From Pseudomonas sp. IPO3778 (GTDB lineage: Bacteria; Pseudomonadota; Gammaproteobacteria; Pseudomonadales; Pseudomonadaceae): DNA of 64,000 nucleotides. The first letter of the stretch is position 1; each line of letters opens with the position of its first letter. The stretch covers positions 47,408-111,407 of the forward strand of contig NZ_JACARC010000023.1 of the NCBI RefSeq assembly GCF_013386825.1, in the 5' to 3' direction. Positions 24,918 to 33,417 of the stretch are shown one piece after another. A program made the translations under genes and the position numbers. The notes under the pieces were generated by a model. It ran no database searches, was not told where the DNA came from, and saw only the letters and a program-made list of their open reading frames with translations.

Positions 24918-27857
24918 ATGAGCCTTCCAGTGCAGGCCGAATTGCCGGCCATCCTGCTTCCATTTGCCCAACGGGCCGAGCAGTCATTTCGTGACGCCGT
25001 GGCCGGATTGGACGGCGATAATGGCCTTTCTGAGTGGACGCCGCAACGTTGGGCTGACTTCGCCCGTGTGTGCGCCGCCAGTGATTTCGTTATTGAACAG
25101 AGTGTTCGTGACCCTTTGATGTTGCTGGAACTGGTGGCCTGGGGCGAGCTGGACCGAGGCTTTGCCCCCGGTGAGCTGTGCGGGCAGATTGCGGTGGCGG
25201 TGCAACAAGCCGAAACAGAAGACGAACTGGGCCGGGTTCTGCGCCGCCAGCGCACCCGCCAGCAAGTGCGGATCATTTGGCGTGACCTGACCCGACAGGC
25301 GGACCTGGTGCAAACCTGCCGCGATCTATCGGACATGGCCGACGCCAGCATCGACCAGGCCTATCAGTGGCTATACCAGCGCCATTGCGTGCTGTTCGGC
25401 ACGCCCACCGGTCGCCGCAGCGGCGAGCCGCAGCACATGGTCATCCTCGGCATGGGCAAGCTCGGCGCCGTGGAGCTGAACCTGTCGTCCGACATCGACC
25501 TGATCTTCGCCTACCCGGAAGGTGGCGACACCGTGGGCGTCAAACGCTCGCTGGATAACCAGGAGTTCTTCATCCGCCTTGGTCAAAAACTGATCAAGGC
25601 CCTGGATCCGATGACCGTCGACGGCTTCGTGTTCCGCGTTGACATGCGCCTGCGGCCCTACGGCTCCGCCGGGGCGCTGGTGCTCAGCTTCAACGCGCTG
25701 GAGCAGTACTACCAGGACCAGGGCCGCGACTGGGAACGCTACGCGATGATCAAGGCGCGGGTGGTGGCCGGTGACCAGGTGGCCGGCGCGCAATTGCTCG
25801 ACATGCTGCGACCGTTTGTCTACCGGCGTTACCTGGATTTTTCCGCCATCGAAGCGCTGCGCACCATGAAGCAGCTGATCCAGCAGGAAGTACGGCGCAA
25901 GGGCATGGCCGAGAACATCAAGCTGGGCTCGGGGGGCATCCGCGAAGTCGAATTTATCGCCCAGGCGTTCCAACTGATCCACGGTGGCCGTGACCTGAGC
26001 CTGCAACAGCGCCCGCTGCTAAAAGTGTTAGGCACGCTGGAAGGCCAGGGCTACCTGCCGCCGGCGGTAATCGCCGAGTTGCGCGATGGCTATGAATTCC
26101 TGCGCTACACCGAACACGCGATCCAGGCGATTGCCGACCGCCAGACCCAAATGCTCCCGGACGGTACCGAAGACCAGGCGCGAATTGCCTTCATGATGGG
26201 CTTCCCGGACTGGACCGCGTTCCACGAACGCCTGATGTACTGGCGTGGTCGGGTGGACTGGCATTTCCGTCAGGTGATCGCCGACCCGGATGAAGAAGAG
26301 GGCGAAGAAAGCGAGCTGGTGGTGGGCGGCGAGTGGTTGCCGCTGTGGGAAGAGTCCCAGGACGAGGAAGCCGCTTGCCGGCAACTGCAGGAAGGCGGTT
26401 TTACCGACGCGCCCAGAGCCTTGAAAACTTTGGCGGGCCTGCGCAGCAGCCCGCAATTGCGCGCCATGCAGCGCTTGGGTCGCGAGCGCCTGGATGCATT
26501 TATCCCGCGCCTGCTGGCCCAGGCTGTCGAGCACGCCAACCCGGATCTGGTGCTGGAGCGCGTCCTGCCATTGGTCGAAGCTGTCGCCCGACGTTCCGCT
26601 TATCTGGTGCTCCTGACAGAAAATCCCGACGCCCTGCGCCGCCTTTTGACCCTGTGCGCCGCCAGCCCGTGGATTGCCGAGCAGATCACCCGCTTCCCGC
26701 TGCTGCTGGACGAATTGCTCAACGAAGGCCGCCTGTTCAAACCGCCGTTGGCGCCAGAACTGGCCGCCGAATTGCGCGAGCGCCTGACACGCATCCCCGA
26801 AGACGATCTTGAACAGCAGATGGAAGCCCTGCGTCACTTCAAACTGGCTCACCGCCTGCGGGTGGCGGCCTCGGAAATCGCCGGTAGCCTGCCGTTGATG
26901 AAGGTCAGTGACTACCTGACCTGGCTCGCCGAAGCCATCCTCGAACAAGTGCTGGCCCTGGCCTGGCGCCAGACCGTCGCCCGTCACGGCTCGCCGCAGC
27001 GGGTGGACGGTACGTTGTGCGATCCCGGCTTCATCATTGTCGGTTATGGGAAAGTCGGCGGTATCGAATTGGGGCATGGTTCGGACCTGGACCTGGTGTT
27101 TATCCACGACGGTGACCCGCAAGCCGAAACCGACGGCGCCAAGCCGATCGACGGCGCACAGTTCTTTACCCGGCTGGGCCAGCGGATCATTCACCTGCTG
27201 ACCACCCAGACCAACTCCGGGCAGTTGTACGAAGTGGACATGCGCCTGCGACCCTCGGGCGCATCCGGTTTGCTGGTGAGTTCCCTGGGCGCGTTTGCGC
27301 GCTATCAGGAAAACGAAGCCTGGACCTGGGAACACCAGGCGCTGGTGCGCGCACGGGTGCTGGTGGGCAGCCAGGATGTGGGCCGTGCGTTTGAGCGCGT
27401 ACGGGCGCAAGTGCTGGGCCGTGCACAGGACCTGGACAAGCTGCGCCAGGAGGTCAGCGAGATGCGCGCGAAGATGCGTGACAACCTCGGAACCAAGTCC
27501 ACGGCAGCCGGAAGGGCGGCGAATGCCTTCGAACCCACGGTGGCGTTTGACCTCAAGCAGGACGCCGGAGGTATCGTCGATATTGAATTTATGGTGCAAT
27601 ACGCGGCTTTGGCGTGGTCTGCGCAACATCCATCGTTGCTGCGCTACACCGACAATATCCGCATTCTGGAAGGCCTGGAGCAGGTCGGGCTGATGCCCGC
27701 CGCCGATGCCCATTTGCTGCGCGAGGTGTATAAAGCCTACCGCTCCGCCGCTCACCGCCAGGCCTTGCAGAACGAGGCCGGTACGGTTACCGGGGACCAG
27801 TTCGCTGACGAACGGCGCCAGGTGCAGCGAATCTGGCATGAACTGGGGTTAAGCTGA
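24918..27857 (+). CDS. glnE: Glutamine synthetase adenylyltransferase/adenylyl-removing enzyme
   Basis: This 979-aa bifunctional regulator adds AMP to glutamine synthetase and removes it again under control of PII. Two nucleotidyltransferase domains are visible. The N-terminal, deadenylylating one has GMGKLGAVELNLSSDIDLIF (about residues 177-196). The C-terminal, adenylylating one has GYGKVGGIELGHGSDLDLVF (about 709-728). Both keep the G-S-D-x-D metal-binding pattern. The length equals other GlnE proteins. It is followed after 55 bp by waaF, with only a hairpin between. In P. aeruginosa ilvE lies in this position. Confidence 0.96.
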   Translation: MSLPVQAELPAILLPFAQRAEQSFRDAVAGLDGDNGLSEWTPQRWADFARVCAASDFVIEQSVRDPLMLLELVAWGELDRGFAPGELCGQIAVAVQQAETEDELGRVLRRQRTRQQVRIIWRDLTRQADLVQTCRDLSDMADASIDQAYQWLYQRHCVLFGTPTGRRSGEPQHMVILGMGKLGAVELNLSSDIDLIFAYPEGGDTVGVKRSLDNQEFFIRLGQKLIKALDPMTVDGFVFRVDMRLRPYGSAGALVLSFNALEQYYQDQGRDWERYAMIKARVVAGDQVAGAQLLDMLRPFVYRRYLDFSAIEALRTMKQLIQQEVRRKGMAENIKLGSGGIREVEFIAQAFQLIHGGRDLSLQQRPLLKVLGTLEGQGYLPPAVIAELRDGYEFLRYTEHAIQAIADRQTQMLPDGTEDQARIAFMMGFPDWTAFHERLMYWRGRVDWHFRQVIADPDEEEGEESELVVGGEWLPLWEESQDEEAACRQLQEGGFTDAPRALKTLAGLRSSPQLRAMQRLGRERLDAFIPRLLAQAVEHANPDLVLERVLPLVEAVARRSAYLVLLTENPDALRRLLTLCAASPWIAEQITRFPLLLDELLNEGRLFKPPLAPELAAELRERLTRIPEDDLEQQMEALRHFKLAHRLRVAASEIAGSLPLMKVSDYLTWLAEAILEQVLALAWRQTVARHGSPQRVDGTLCDPGFIIVGYGKVGGIELGHGSDLDLVFIHDGDPQAETDGAKPIDGAQFFTRLGQRIIHLLTTQTNSGQLYEVDMRLRPSGASGLLVSSLGAFARYQENEAWTWEHQALVRARVLVGSQDVGRAFERVRAQVLGRAQDLDKLRQEVSEMRAKMRDNLGTKSTAAGRAANAFEPTVAFDLKQDAGGIVDIEFMVQYAALAWSAQHPSLLRYTDNIRILEGLEQVGLMPAADAHLLREVYKAYRSAAHRQALQNEAGTVTGDQFADERRQVQRIWHELGLS

Positions 27858-27872
27858 AACACTATATAAGGC

Positions 27873-27892
27873 GGGGAGGCATGAGCCTCCCC
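27873..27892 (+). terminator. Hairpin between glnE and waaF
   Basis: GGGGAGGC and GCCTCCCC pair around ATGA, 15 nt after the glnE stop and 20 nt before waaF. The following sequence (GTATCGTTTG) has only a poor T run, so it may attenuate rather than end transcription. Confidence 0.5.
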
Positions 27893-27912
27893 GTATCGTT
27901 TGTGGAAACTAC

Positions 27913-28947
27913 ATGAATATTCTGATCGTTGGGCCCAGTTGGGTCGGTGACATGGTGATGGCGCAGACACTGTTCCAGTGCCTGAAGCAACGCCATCCCG
28001 ACTGCCAAATCGACGTGCTCGCCCCCGAGTGGAGCCGGCCGATTCTTGAGCGCATGCCCGAAGTGCGTCAGGCCTTGAGCTTCCCGCTCGGCCACGGCGC
28101 GCTGGAGTTGGCGACCCGCCGACGCATCGGCAAGTCCCTGGCCGGGCAGTACGATCAGGCCATCCTGTTGCCCAACTCGATGAAGTCGGCGCTGGTGCCG
28201 TTTTTTGCCGGCATCCCCAAGCGCACCGGCTGGCGGGGCGAGTTTCGTTATGGCTTGCTCAATGATGTGCGCAAGCTCGACAAAGCCCGCTACCCGCTGA
28301 TGATCGAGCGCTTCATGGCCCTGGCCTACGCGCCGGGCGCCGAGTTGCCCACGCCTTATCCGCGCCCGAGCCTGCAAATCGACCCGGTCACCCGCGATGC
28401 CGCCCTGGCCAAGTTCGGCCTGGAGCTGGACCGTCCGGTGCTGGCGCTGTGCCCTGGCGCCGAGTTTGGCGAGTCCAAGCGCTGGCCGTCGGAGCATTAC
28501 GCCAAGGTCGCGGAGATGAAGATTCGCGAGGGCTGGCAAGTCTGGCTGTTCGGCTCGAAAAACGATCATTCGGTGGGTGAGGATATTCGCCAGCGCCTGA
28601 TCCCGGGCCTGCGTGAAGAGGCGGTCAACCTCAGCGGCGACACGTCCCTGGCGGAGGCCATCGACCTGCTGTCCTGCGCCGACTCGGTGGTGTCCAACGA
28701 CTCCGGCCTGATGCACGTGGCCGCCGCGCTGAACCGCCCGCTGGTGGCGGTGTACGGTTCGACGTCTCCAGGGTTTACCCCGCCGCTGGCCGACAAGGTC
28801 GAAGTGGTGCGCCTGGGGCTGGAATGCAGCCCGTGTTTCGATCGCACCTGCCGTTTCGGCCACTACAACTGCCTGCGCCAACTGTTGCCGCAACCCGTCA
28901 GCGACGCGTTGCAGCGGTTGCAGGGTTCTGTGGTCGAGGTCCGTTAA
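27913..28947 (+). CDS. waaF: ADP-heptose:LPS heptosyltransferase II
   Basis: This 344-aa GT9 enzyme adds the second heptose to the inner core of LPS on the cytoplasmic face of the inner membrane. The start MNILIVGPSWVGDMVMAQTL and the ADP-heptose-binding segment NDSGLMHVAAALNRPLVAVYG are characteristic. The C-terminal Cys-rich stretch ECSPCFDRTCRFGHYNC is typical of WaaF. It is first of a seven-gene overlapping series (waaF to the 480-aa kinase) that runs to 34859. The gene order waaF-waaC-waaG-waaP equals that in P. aeruginosa. Confidence 0.96.
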   Translation: MNILIVGPSWVGDMVMAQTLFQCLKQRHPDCQIDVLAPEWSRPILERMPEVRQALSFPLGHGALELATRRRIGKSLAGQYDQAILLPNSMKSALVPFFAGIPKRTGWRGEFRYGLLNDVRKLDKARYPLMIERFMALAYAPGAELPTPYPRPSLQIDPVTRDAALAKFGLELDRPVLALCPGAEFGESKRWPSEHYAKVAEMKIREGWQVWLFGSKNDHSVGEDIRQRLIPGLREEAVNLSGDTSLAEAIDLLSCADSVVSNDSGLMHVAAALNRPLVAVYGSTSPGFTPPLADKVEVVRLGLECSPCFDRTCRFGHYNCLRQLLPQPVSDALQRLQGSVVEVR

Positions 28948-28948
28948 G

Positions 28949-30007
28949 TTGCGGGTTCTGGTAATCAAGACCTCATCCCTGGGTGATGTGATTCATGCGT
29001 TGCCGGCGTTGACTGACGCCGCGCGGGCGATCCCGGGCATCCGGTTTGACTGGGTGGTGGAAGAAGGCTTCGCCGAAATTCCAGCCTGGCACCCGGCGGT
29101 GGACAAGGTGATTCCGGTGGCGATCCGCCGCTGGCGCAAGAACCTCTGGCAGACCTTCAAGAGTGGCGAATGGCGGCGCTTCAAGAAGAGCGTGCAGTCG
29201 ACCAAATACGACTTGGTGATCGACGCCCAGGGCCTGCTGAAAAGCGCCTGGCTGACCCGTTACGTGCGTGCTCCGGTGGCGGGCTTCGATAAGCAGTCGG
29301 CTCGAGAACCATTGGCCGCGCATTTCTATTCCCGGCGTTTGGCCGTGGCCCGTGGGCAGCATGCGGTGGAGCGCTTGCGCCAGCTGTTTGCCGTCGCCCT
29401 GGGCTACGACCTTCCCAAAGGCCTGGGTGACTACGGCCTCAGCGTCGAAAAATTGCAGGGCCTGCCGCCGAAAAAGCCGTTCGTATTGCTGCTGCACGGC
29501 ACCACGTGGGACACCAAGCACTGGCCGGAAGCCTACTGGCGCGACCTGGCCGAGCGCATGGACCGTTTTGGCGTGGACGTGAAGTTGCCGTGGGGCAATG
29601 CCGCCGAAAAGGCCCGCGCCGAACGCTTGGCCAAAGGTCTGAAAAACGCTGAAGTGCTGCCCAAGCTGAACCTGGCGGGCGTGGCCCGTGTACTGGCCAA
29701 TGCCCAGGCGTGTGTCGCTGTCGACACCGGCCTCGGTCACCTGGCCGCTGCGCTGGATGTGCCGACGATTTCACTGTTCGGCCCCACCAACCCGGGCCTG
29801 ACTGGCGCCTATGGCAAGGCGCAGATTCACCTGGCCAGCGACTTCCCGTGTGCGCCATGCCTGCAAAAGAAATGCACCTATCAACCGACCGCCGAAGACC
29901 AGCGCCGGTTTGATATCAAGCGCGAGTGGCCACTGTGCTTCACTCGCCTGAACCCTGAGCGTGTCGCAACGCGATTAAGCACGTTGTTATTGGCTGAGGA
30001 ACACTGA
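28949..30007 (+). CDS. waaC: ADP-heptose:LPS heptosyltransferase I
   Basis: This 352-aa GT9 enzyme adds the first heptose to Kdo. The start is a TTG directly after the waaF stop, chosen because the reading MRVLVIKTSSLGDVIHALPA matches WaaC from its first residue; the rare start codon may lower expression. The donor-binding segment is VDTGLGHLAAALDVPTISLFG, and FPCAPCLQKKC near the C terminus parallels WaaF. The stop overlaps the waaG ATG by one base (TGATG). Confidence 0.95.
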   Translation: MRVLVIKTSSLGDVIHALPALTDAARAIPGIRFDWVVEEGFAEIPAWHPAVDKVIPVAIRRWRKNLWQTFKSGEWRRFKKSVQSTKYDLVIDAQGLLKSAWLTRYVRAPVAGFDKQSAREPLAAHFYSRRLAVARGQHAVERLRQLFAVALGYDLPKGLGDYGLSVEKLQGLPPKKPFVLLLHGTTWDTKHWPEAYWRDLAERMDRFGVDVKLPWGNAAEKARAERLAKGLKNAEVLPKLNLAGVARVLANAQACVAVDTGLGHLAAALDVPTISLFGPTNPGLTGAYGKAQIHLASDFPCAPCLQKKCTYQPTAEDQRRFDIKREWPLCFTRLNPERVATRLSTLLLAEEH

Positions 30008-31131
30008 TGCAACTGGCTTTTGTCCTCTACAAATACTTCCCCTTTGGTGGCCTGCAGCGCGACTTCATGCGCATTGCCCTGGAGTGCCAGCAGCGCGGCC
30101 ATCAAATTCGCGTCTACACGCTGATCTGGGAAGGCGATGTTCCACCGGGCTTTGAAGTGTTGGTGGCGCCGGTCAAGGCGCTGTTCAATCATCGGCGCAA
30201 CGAAAAGCTCTACGCCTGGATCCAGGCCGACCTGGCCAAGCGCCCGGTTGATCGGGTGGTGGGCTTCAACAAGATGCCGGGGCTGGACGTGTACTTCGCC
30301 GCCGACGGCGTGTTCGAAGACAAGGCACAAAACCTGCGCAACCCGATGTACCGCTGGTTCGGTCGTTACCGGCACTTTGCCGAATACGAGCGCGCGGTAT
30401 TCGACAAGGGCGCCAAGACCAAAATCCTGACGATCTCCCGGCAACAGCAGCCGTTGTTTACCCAGTATTACGGCACCGAGCCTGAGCGTTTTCACCTGCT
30501 GCCGCCGGGCATTGCCCGCGACCGCCGCGCGCCGCCCAACGCCGCTGAAATTCGCGCCGAGTTTCGCCGCGAATTTGGCTTGGCCGAAGATGATTTGCTG
30601 CTGGTGCAGATTGGCTCGGGCTTCAAGACCAAGGGCGTCGACCGTAGCCTCAAGGCCCTGGCCGCGCTGCCATCCCGGTTGAAGAAGCGCACCCGGCTAT
30701 TTGTAATCGGCCAGGACGACCCCAAAGTATTCCAGTTGCAGAGTGCCGCACTGAGCCTGGGCGACCAGGTGCAGTTCTTCCAGGGCCGCAGCGATATTCC
30801 GCGTTTCCTGTTGGGGTCGGACCTGTTGATTCACCCGGCCTACAACGAGGCGGCCGGCAATGTGCTGATCGAAGCGGTGGTCGCCGGTCTCCCGGTGCTG
30901 GTGAGCCAGGTCTGCGGTTACGCGTTTTACATCGACGAGGCTCAAAGTGGCCGGGTGTTGGACGAACCGTTCGAGCAGGCCCAGCTCAACCAGTACCTGG
31001 TGGATATGCTCGACGACCAAGAAGCGCGCGCGGCCTGGAGCCGCAATGGTCTGGCCTTCGCTGAGACGGCCGACCTCTATAGCATGCCGCAGTACGCTGC
31101 GGACCTGATTCTGGCGGAGCCAAACCGATGA
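30007..31131 (+). CDS. waaG: LPS core UDP-sugar glycosyltransferase WaaG
   Basis: This 374-aa GT4 enzyme (GT-B fold) transfers the first outer-core hexosamine or glucose to heptose II; in P. aeruginosa the sugar is N-acetylgalactosamine. The N terminus MQLAFVLYKYFPFGGLQRD is the WaaG signature, the segment IGSGFKTKGVDRSLKAL lines the donor site, and HPAYNEAAGNVLIEAVVAG contains the E-x7-E motif. It starts in the overlap with waaC and its stop overlaps waaP as ATGA. Confidence 0.95.
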   Translation: MQLAFVLYKYFPFGGLQRDFMRIALECQQRGHQIRVYTLIWEGDVPPGFEVLVAPVKALFNHRRNEKLYAWIQADLAKRPVDRVVGFNKMPGLDVYFAADGVFEDKAQNLRNPMYRWFGRYRHFAEYERAVFDKGAKTKILTISRQQQPLFTQYYGTEPERFHLLPPGIARDRRAPPNAAEIRAEFRREFGLAEDDLLLVQIGSGFKTKGVDRSLKALAALPSRLKKRTRLFVIGQDDPKVFQLQSAALSLGDQVQFFQGRSDIPRFLLGSDLLIHPAYNEAAGNVLIEAVVAGLPVLVSQVCGYAFYIDEAQSGRVLDEPFEQAQLNQYLVDMLDDQEARAAWSRNGLAFAETADLYSMPQYAADLILAEPNR

Positions 31132-31934
31132 AGTTGATTCTTGCCGAACCGTTCAAGACCCTGTGGGCCGGGCGCGATGCGTTCGCCGAAGTCGAGAAGC
31201 TGGACGGTCAGGTGTTTCGTGAGCTGGCCGCCCGCCGTACCTTGCGTACGGAAGTGGAAGGCCGCCATTATTTTGTGAAGATCCACCGGGGAATTGGCTG
31301 GGGTGAAATCCTCAAGAACCTGATCACGGCAAAGTTGCCCGTCTTGGGCGCAGGCCAGGAGTGGGACGCGATCCAGCGTCTGCAGGAACTCGGTGTGCCC
31401 ACCATGACCGGCGTGGCTTTTGGTGAAAAGGGCAGCAACCCGGCTGATCAGCACTCGTTCATCGTCACGGAAGAGCTGGCGCCTATCGTCAGCCTTGAAG
31501 ACCTGACCATGGACTGGGTCAAGCAGCCGCCCGTGCCGGCGATTCGGCACGCCCTGACCGTTGAGCTTGCGCGCACGCTGGGTGCGATGCACCGGGGGGG
31601 CGTGAACCATCGTGATTGCTACCTGTGCCACTTCCTGTTGCACACCGAGCAGCCGGTCACTGTCGATAACATCAAGCTCTCGGTGATCGACCTGCACCGT
31701 GCCCAGGTGCGTTCGAAGATTCCACGGCGCTGGCGTGACAAGGACCTGGCGGGGCTTTACTACTCCGCCCTGGAGATTGGTTTGACCCGGCGCGACAAAT
31801 TGCGGTTTCTCAAGGCCTACTTCCAGCAGCCTTTGCGCCAGATCCTGGGCGAGCAAAGCGCGCTGCTGGCGGCGCTGGAACGCATGGCCTCCAAGCTTTA
31901 CGCACGCAAGCAACGATACGGGGATGCGCTCTGA
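31128..31934 (+). CDS. waaP: LPS heptose I kinase
   Basis: This 268-aa cytoplasmic sugar kinase phosphorylates heptose I of the core, a step essential in P. aeruginosa. The kinase fold shows the ATP-anchoring Lys region (HYFVKIHRGIGWGE), the catalytic loop VNHRDCYLCHFLL with Asp present and the usual Asn replaced by His, and the metal-binding VIDLHRAQ. All are characteristic of WaaP. It overlaps its neighbours on both sides by 1-4 bp, indicating coupled translation. Confidence 0.95.
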   Translation: MKLILAEPFKTLWAGRDAFAEVEKLDGQVFRELAARRTLRTEVEGRHYFVKIHRGIGWGEILKNLITAKLPVLGAGQEWDAIQRLQELGVPTMTGVAFGEKGSNPADQHSFIVTEELAPIVSLEDLTMDWVKQPPVPAIRHALTVELARTLGAMHRGGVNHRDCYLCHFLLHTEQPVTVDNIKLSVIDLHRAQVRSKIPRRWRDKDLAGLYYSALEIGLTRRDKLRFLKAYFQQPLRQILGEQSALLAALERMASKLYARKQRYGDAL

Positions 31935-32668
31935 TGGCGGGTTGGAACCTGGAACCTGCTTACGCCGCCCTGGCGGATGACTTTGGTAGCCTCGAGGCGG
32001 TGTTTGCCTTGCAAGGGGAGCGCCTGACTCGCGATCCGTTGTCCGAAGTGATTCGTGTGGAGCGCGGCGGGGTCAATTATTACGTCAAGCGCTACGTCGG
32101 CGCGGGCAAGGGTTTGCGCCGTTACCTGGGCAAGCCACGGGTCAAGTCTGAATGGCAGAACCTCAAGCGCTTCGCCAAGTGGGGCATTCCCACCGCCGAC
32201 GTAATCGCCTGGGGCCTGGAGCGCAAAGGCCTGGCTTATCACCGTGGGGCGATGATTACCCGCGAGCTGCCAAAAACCGAAGACCTGTCGGCATTGGCCG
32301 AGCGCAACGACCCGCGATTGTCTGACCCTGTGTGGGTCAATAACATCAGCCGGCAACTCGCTGAATACACGCGGACCATGCACGACCACCGGTTTACTCA
32401 CAACGATTTGAAGTGGCGCAACTTGCTGGTGGACGACCAGCAAACCCTGTACCTGATCGATTGCCCCAACGGCGATTTCTGGCGCGGGTTCTGGCTCAAA
32501 TACCGCATCACCAAAGACCTGGCCTGCCTGGACAAGGTCGCCAAGTATCACCTGTCGGCCACCCAGCGCCTGCGCTTCTACATGCAGTACCGCCAGCGCC
32601 AGCACCTGAGCGCGTCGGATAAACAGCGAATTCGTCACGTGGTGAAGTTTTTCGAGGGACGAGAATGA
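31934..32668 (+). CDS. LPS kinase, InaA family (first after waaP)
   Basis: This 244-aa kinase-like protein corresponds by position to the gene after waaP in P. aeruginosa (wap kinase group). The visible motifs are NYYVKRYVGAGKG (Lys), the catalytic loop RFTHNDLKWRNLL with Asp and Asn both present, and YLIDCPNGDFW with the metal-binding Asp. It should be an active kinase acting on core heptose. It overlaps waaP by one base and the next gene as ATGA. Confidence 0.85.
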   Translation: MAGWNLEPAYAALADDFGSLEAVFALQGERLTRDPLSEVIRVERGGVNYYVKRYVGAGKGLRRYLGKPRVKSEWQNLKRFAKWGIPTADVIAWGLERKGLAYHRGAMITRELPKTEDLSALAERNDPRLSDPVWVNNISRQLAEYTRTMHDHRFTHNDLKWRNLLVDDQQTLYLIDCPNGDFWRGFWLKYRITKDLACLDKVAKYHLSATQRLRFYMQYRQRQHLSASDKQRIRHVVKFFEGRE

Positions 32669-33417
32669 GTGATTTCCTGGCGGCCGAAGATCGGGCATTG
32701 CTTGAGCGCAACGGCCTCGGCACTTTCGATGCGCTATGGGCCAAGCAACTGGATGCAGTGGACGAGCCCAACACCAGTCGCGGCGGCTGGAGCAGTGTGT
32801 TTCGCCTCGAGCTCGAGGGCCAGGGCTACTACCTCAAGCGCCAGAGCAACTACCTGACGCGCACCTTGCACCGGCCGTTTGGCGAGCCGAGTTTTGCCCG
32901 TGAGTTTCGCAATATCAGCCGTTACCGGCAGTTGGGCATTCCGGCGTTGCAGGCGGCGTTCTTCGGTGAGCGCAAAGTGGCGGGGGAGCATCGGGCGATG
33001 TTGCTGACCCGGGCGCTGGATGGCTGGAATGACCTGGATTCGTTGCTGGAGCAATGGTCTGAACTGAGCGACCCGCAGCAGCGGGCGATCCTGCTGGCTT
33101 GCGGTCAGTTGGCGCGCCGGCTGCACAGCGTGGGCCAGGTGCATGGTTGTTTTTATCCCAAGCATATTTTCCTGCAGGCCAGCGGCGATGGTTATGCGGC
33201 GCAGTTGATCGACCTGGAGAAAACCCGCCCGTTGTTGTTCGGCTGGCGTGACCGGGTCAAGGACCTGGAGCCGCTGTTGCGTCGTGCGCCGCAGTGGTCG
33301 GACGACCAGGTTCGCCTACTGCTGGCGGCGTATCTGGATCAGCCGCAGGACAGCGCCTTGGTCGCCACCTGGAACCAGCGCCTTGCCGCTCGGCGCAGTC
33401 ACAAGGAGAACCGCTGA
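32665..33417 (+). CDS. LPS kinase-like protein, InaA family (atypical catalytic loop)
   Basis: This 250-aa protein aligns with the same family: it has GYYLKRQSNYLTRTL (Lys region), FGEPSFAREFRNI, and QLIDLEKTRPL (metal-binding Asp). The catalytic loop, however, reads VHGCFYPKHIFL, so the Asp of HxD is replaced by Cys and the Asn by His. Either this subfamily uses another residue or it is a pseudokinase that assists its neighbours. It is coupled to both neighbours (ATGA upstream; TGATG downstream). Confidence 0.85.
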   Translation: MSDFLAAEDRALLERNGLGTFDALWAKQLDAVDEPNTSRGGWSSVFRLELEGQGYYLKRQSNYLTRTLHRPFGEPSFAREFRNISRYRQLGIPALQAAFFGERKVAGEHRAMLLTRALDGWNDLDSLLEQWSELSDPQQRAILLACGQLARRLHSVGQVHGCFYPKHIFLQASGDGYAAQLIDLEKTRPLLFGWRDRVKDLEPLLRRAPQWSDDQVRLLLAAYLDQPQDSALVATWNQRLAARRSHKENR

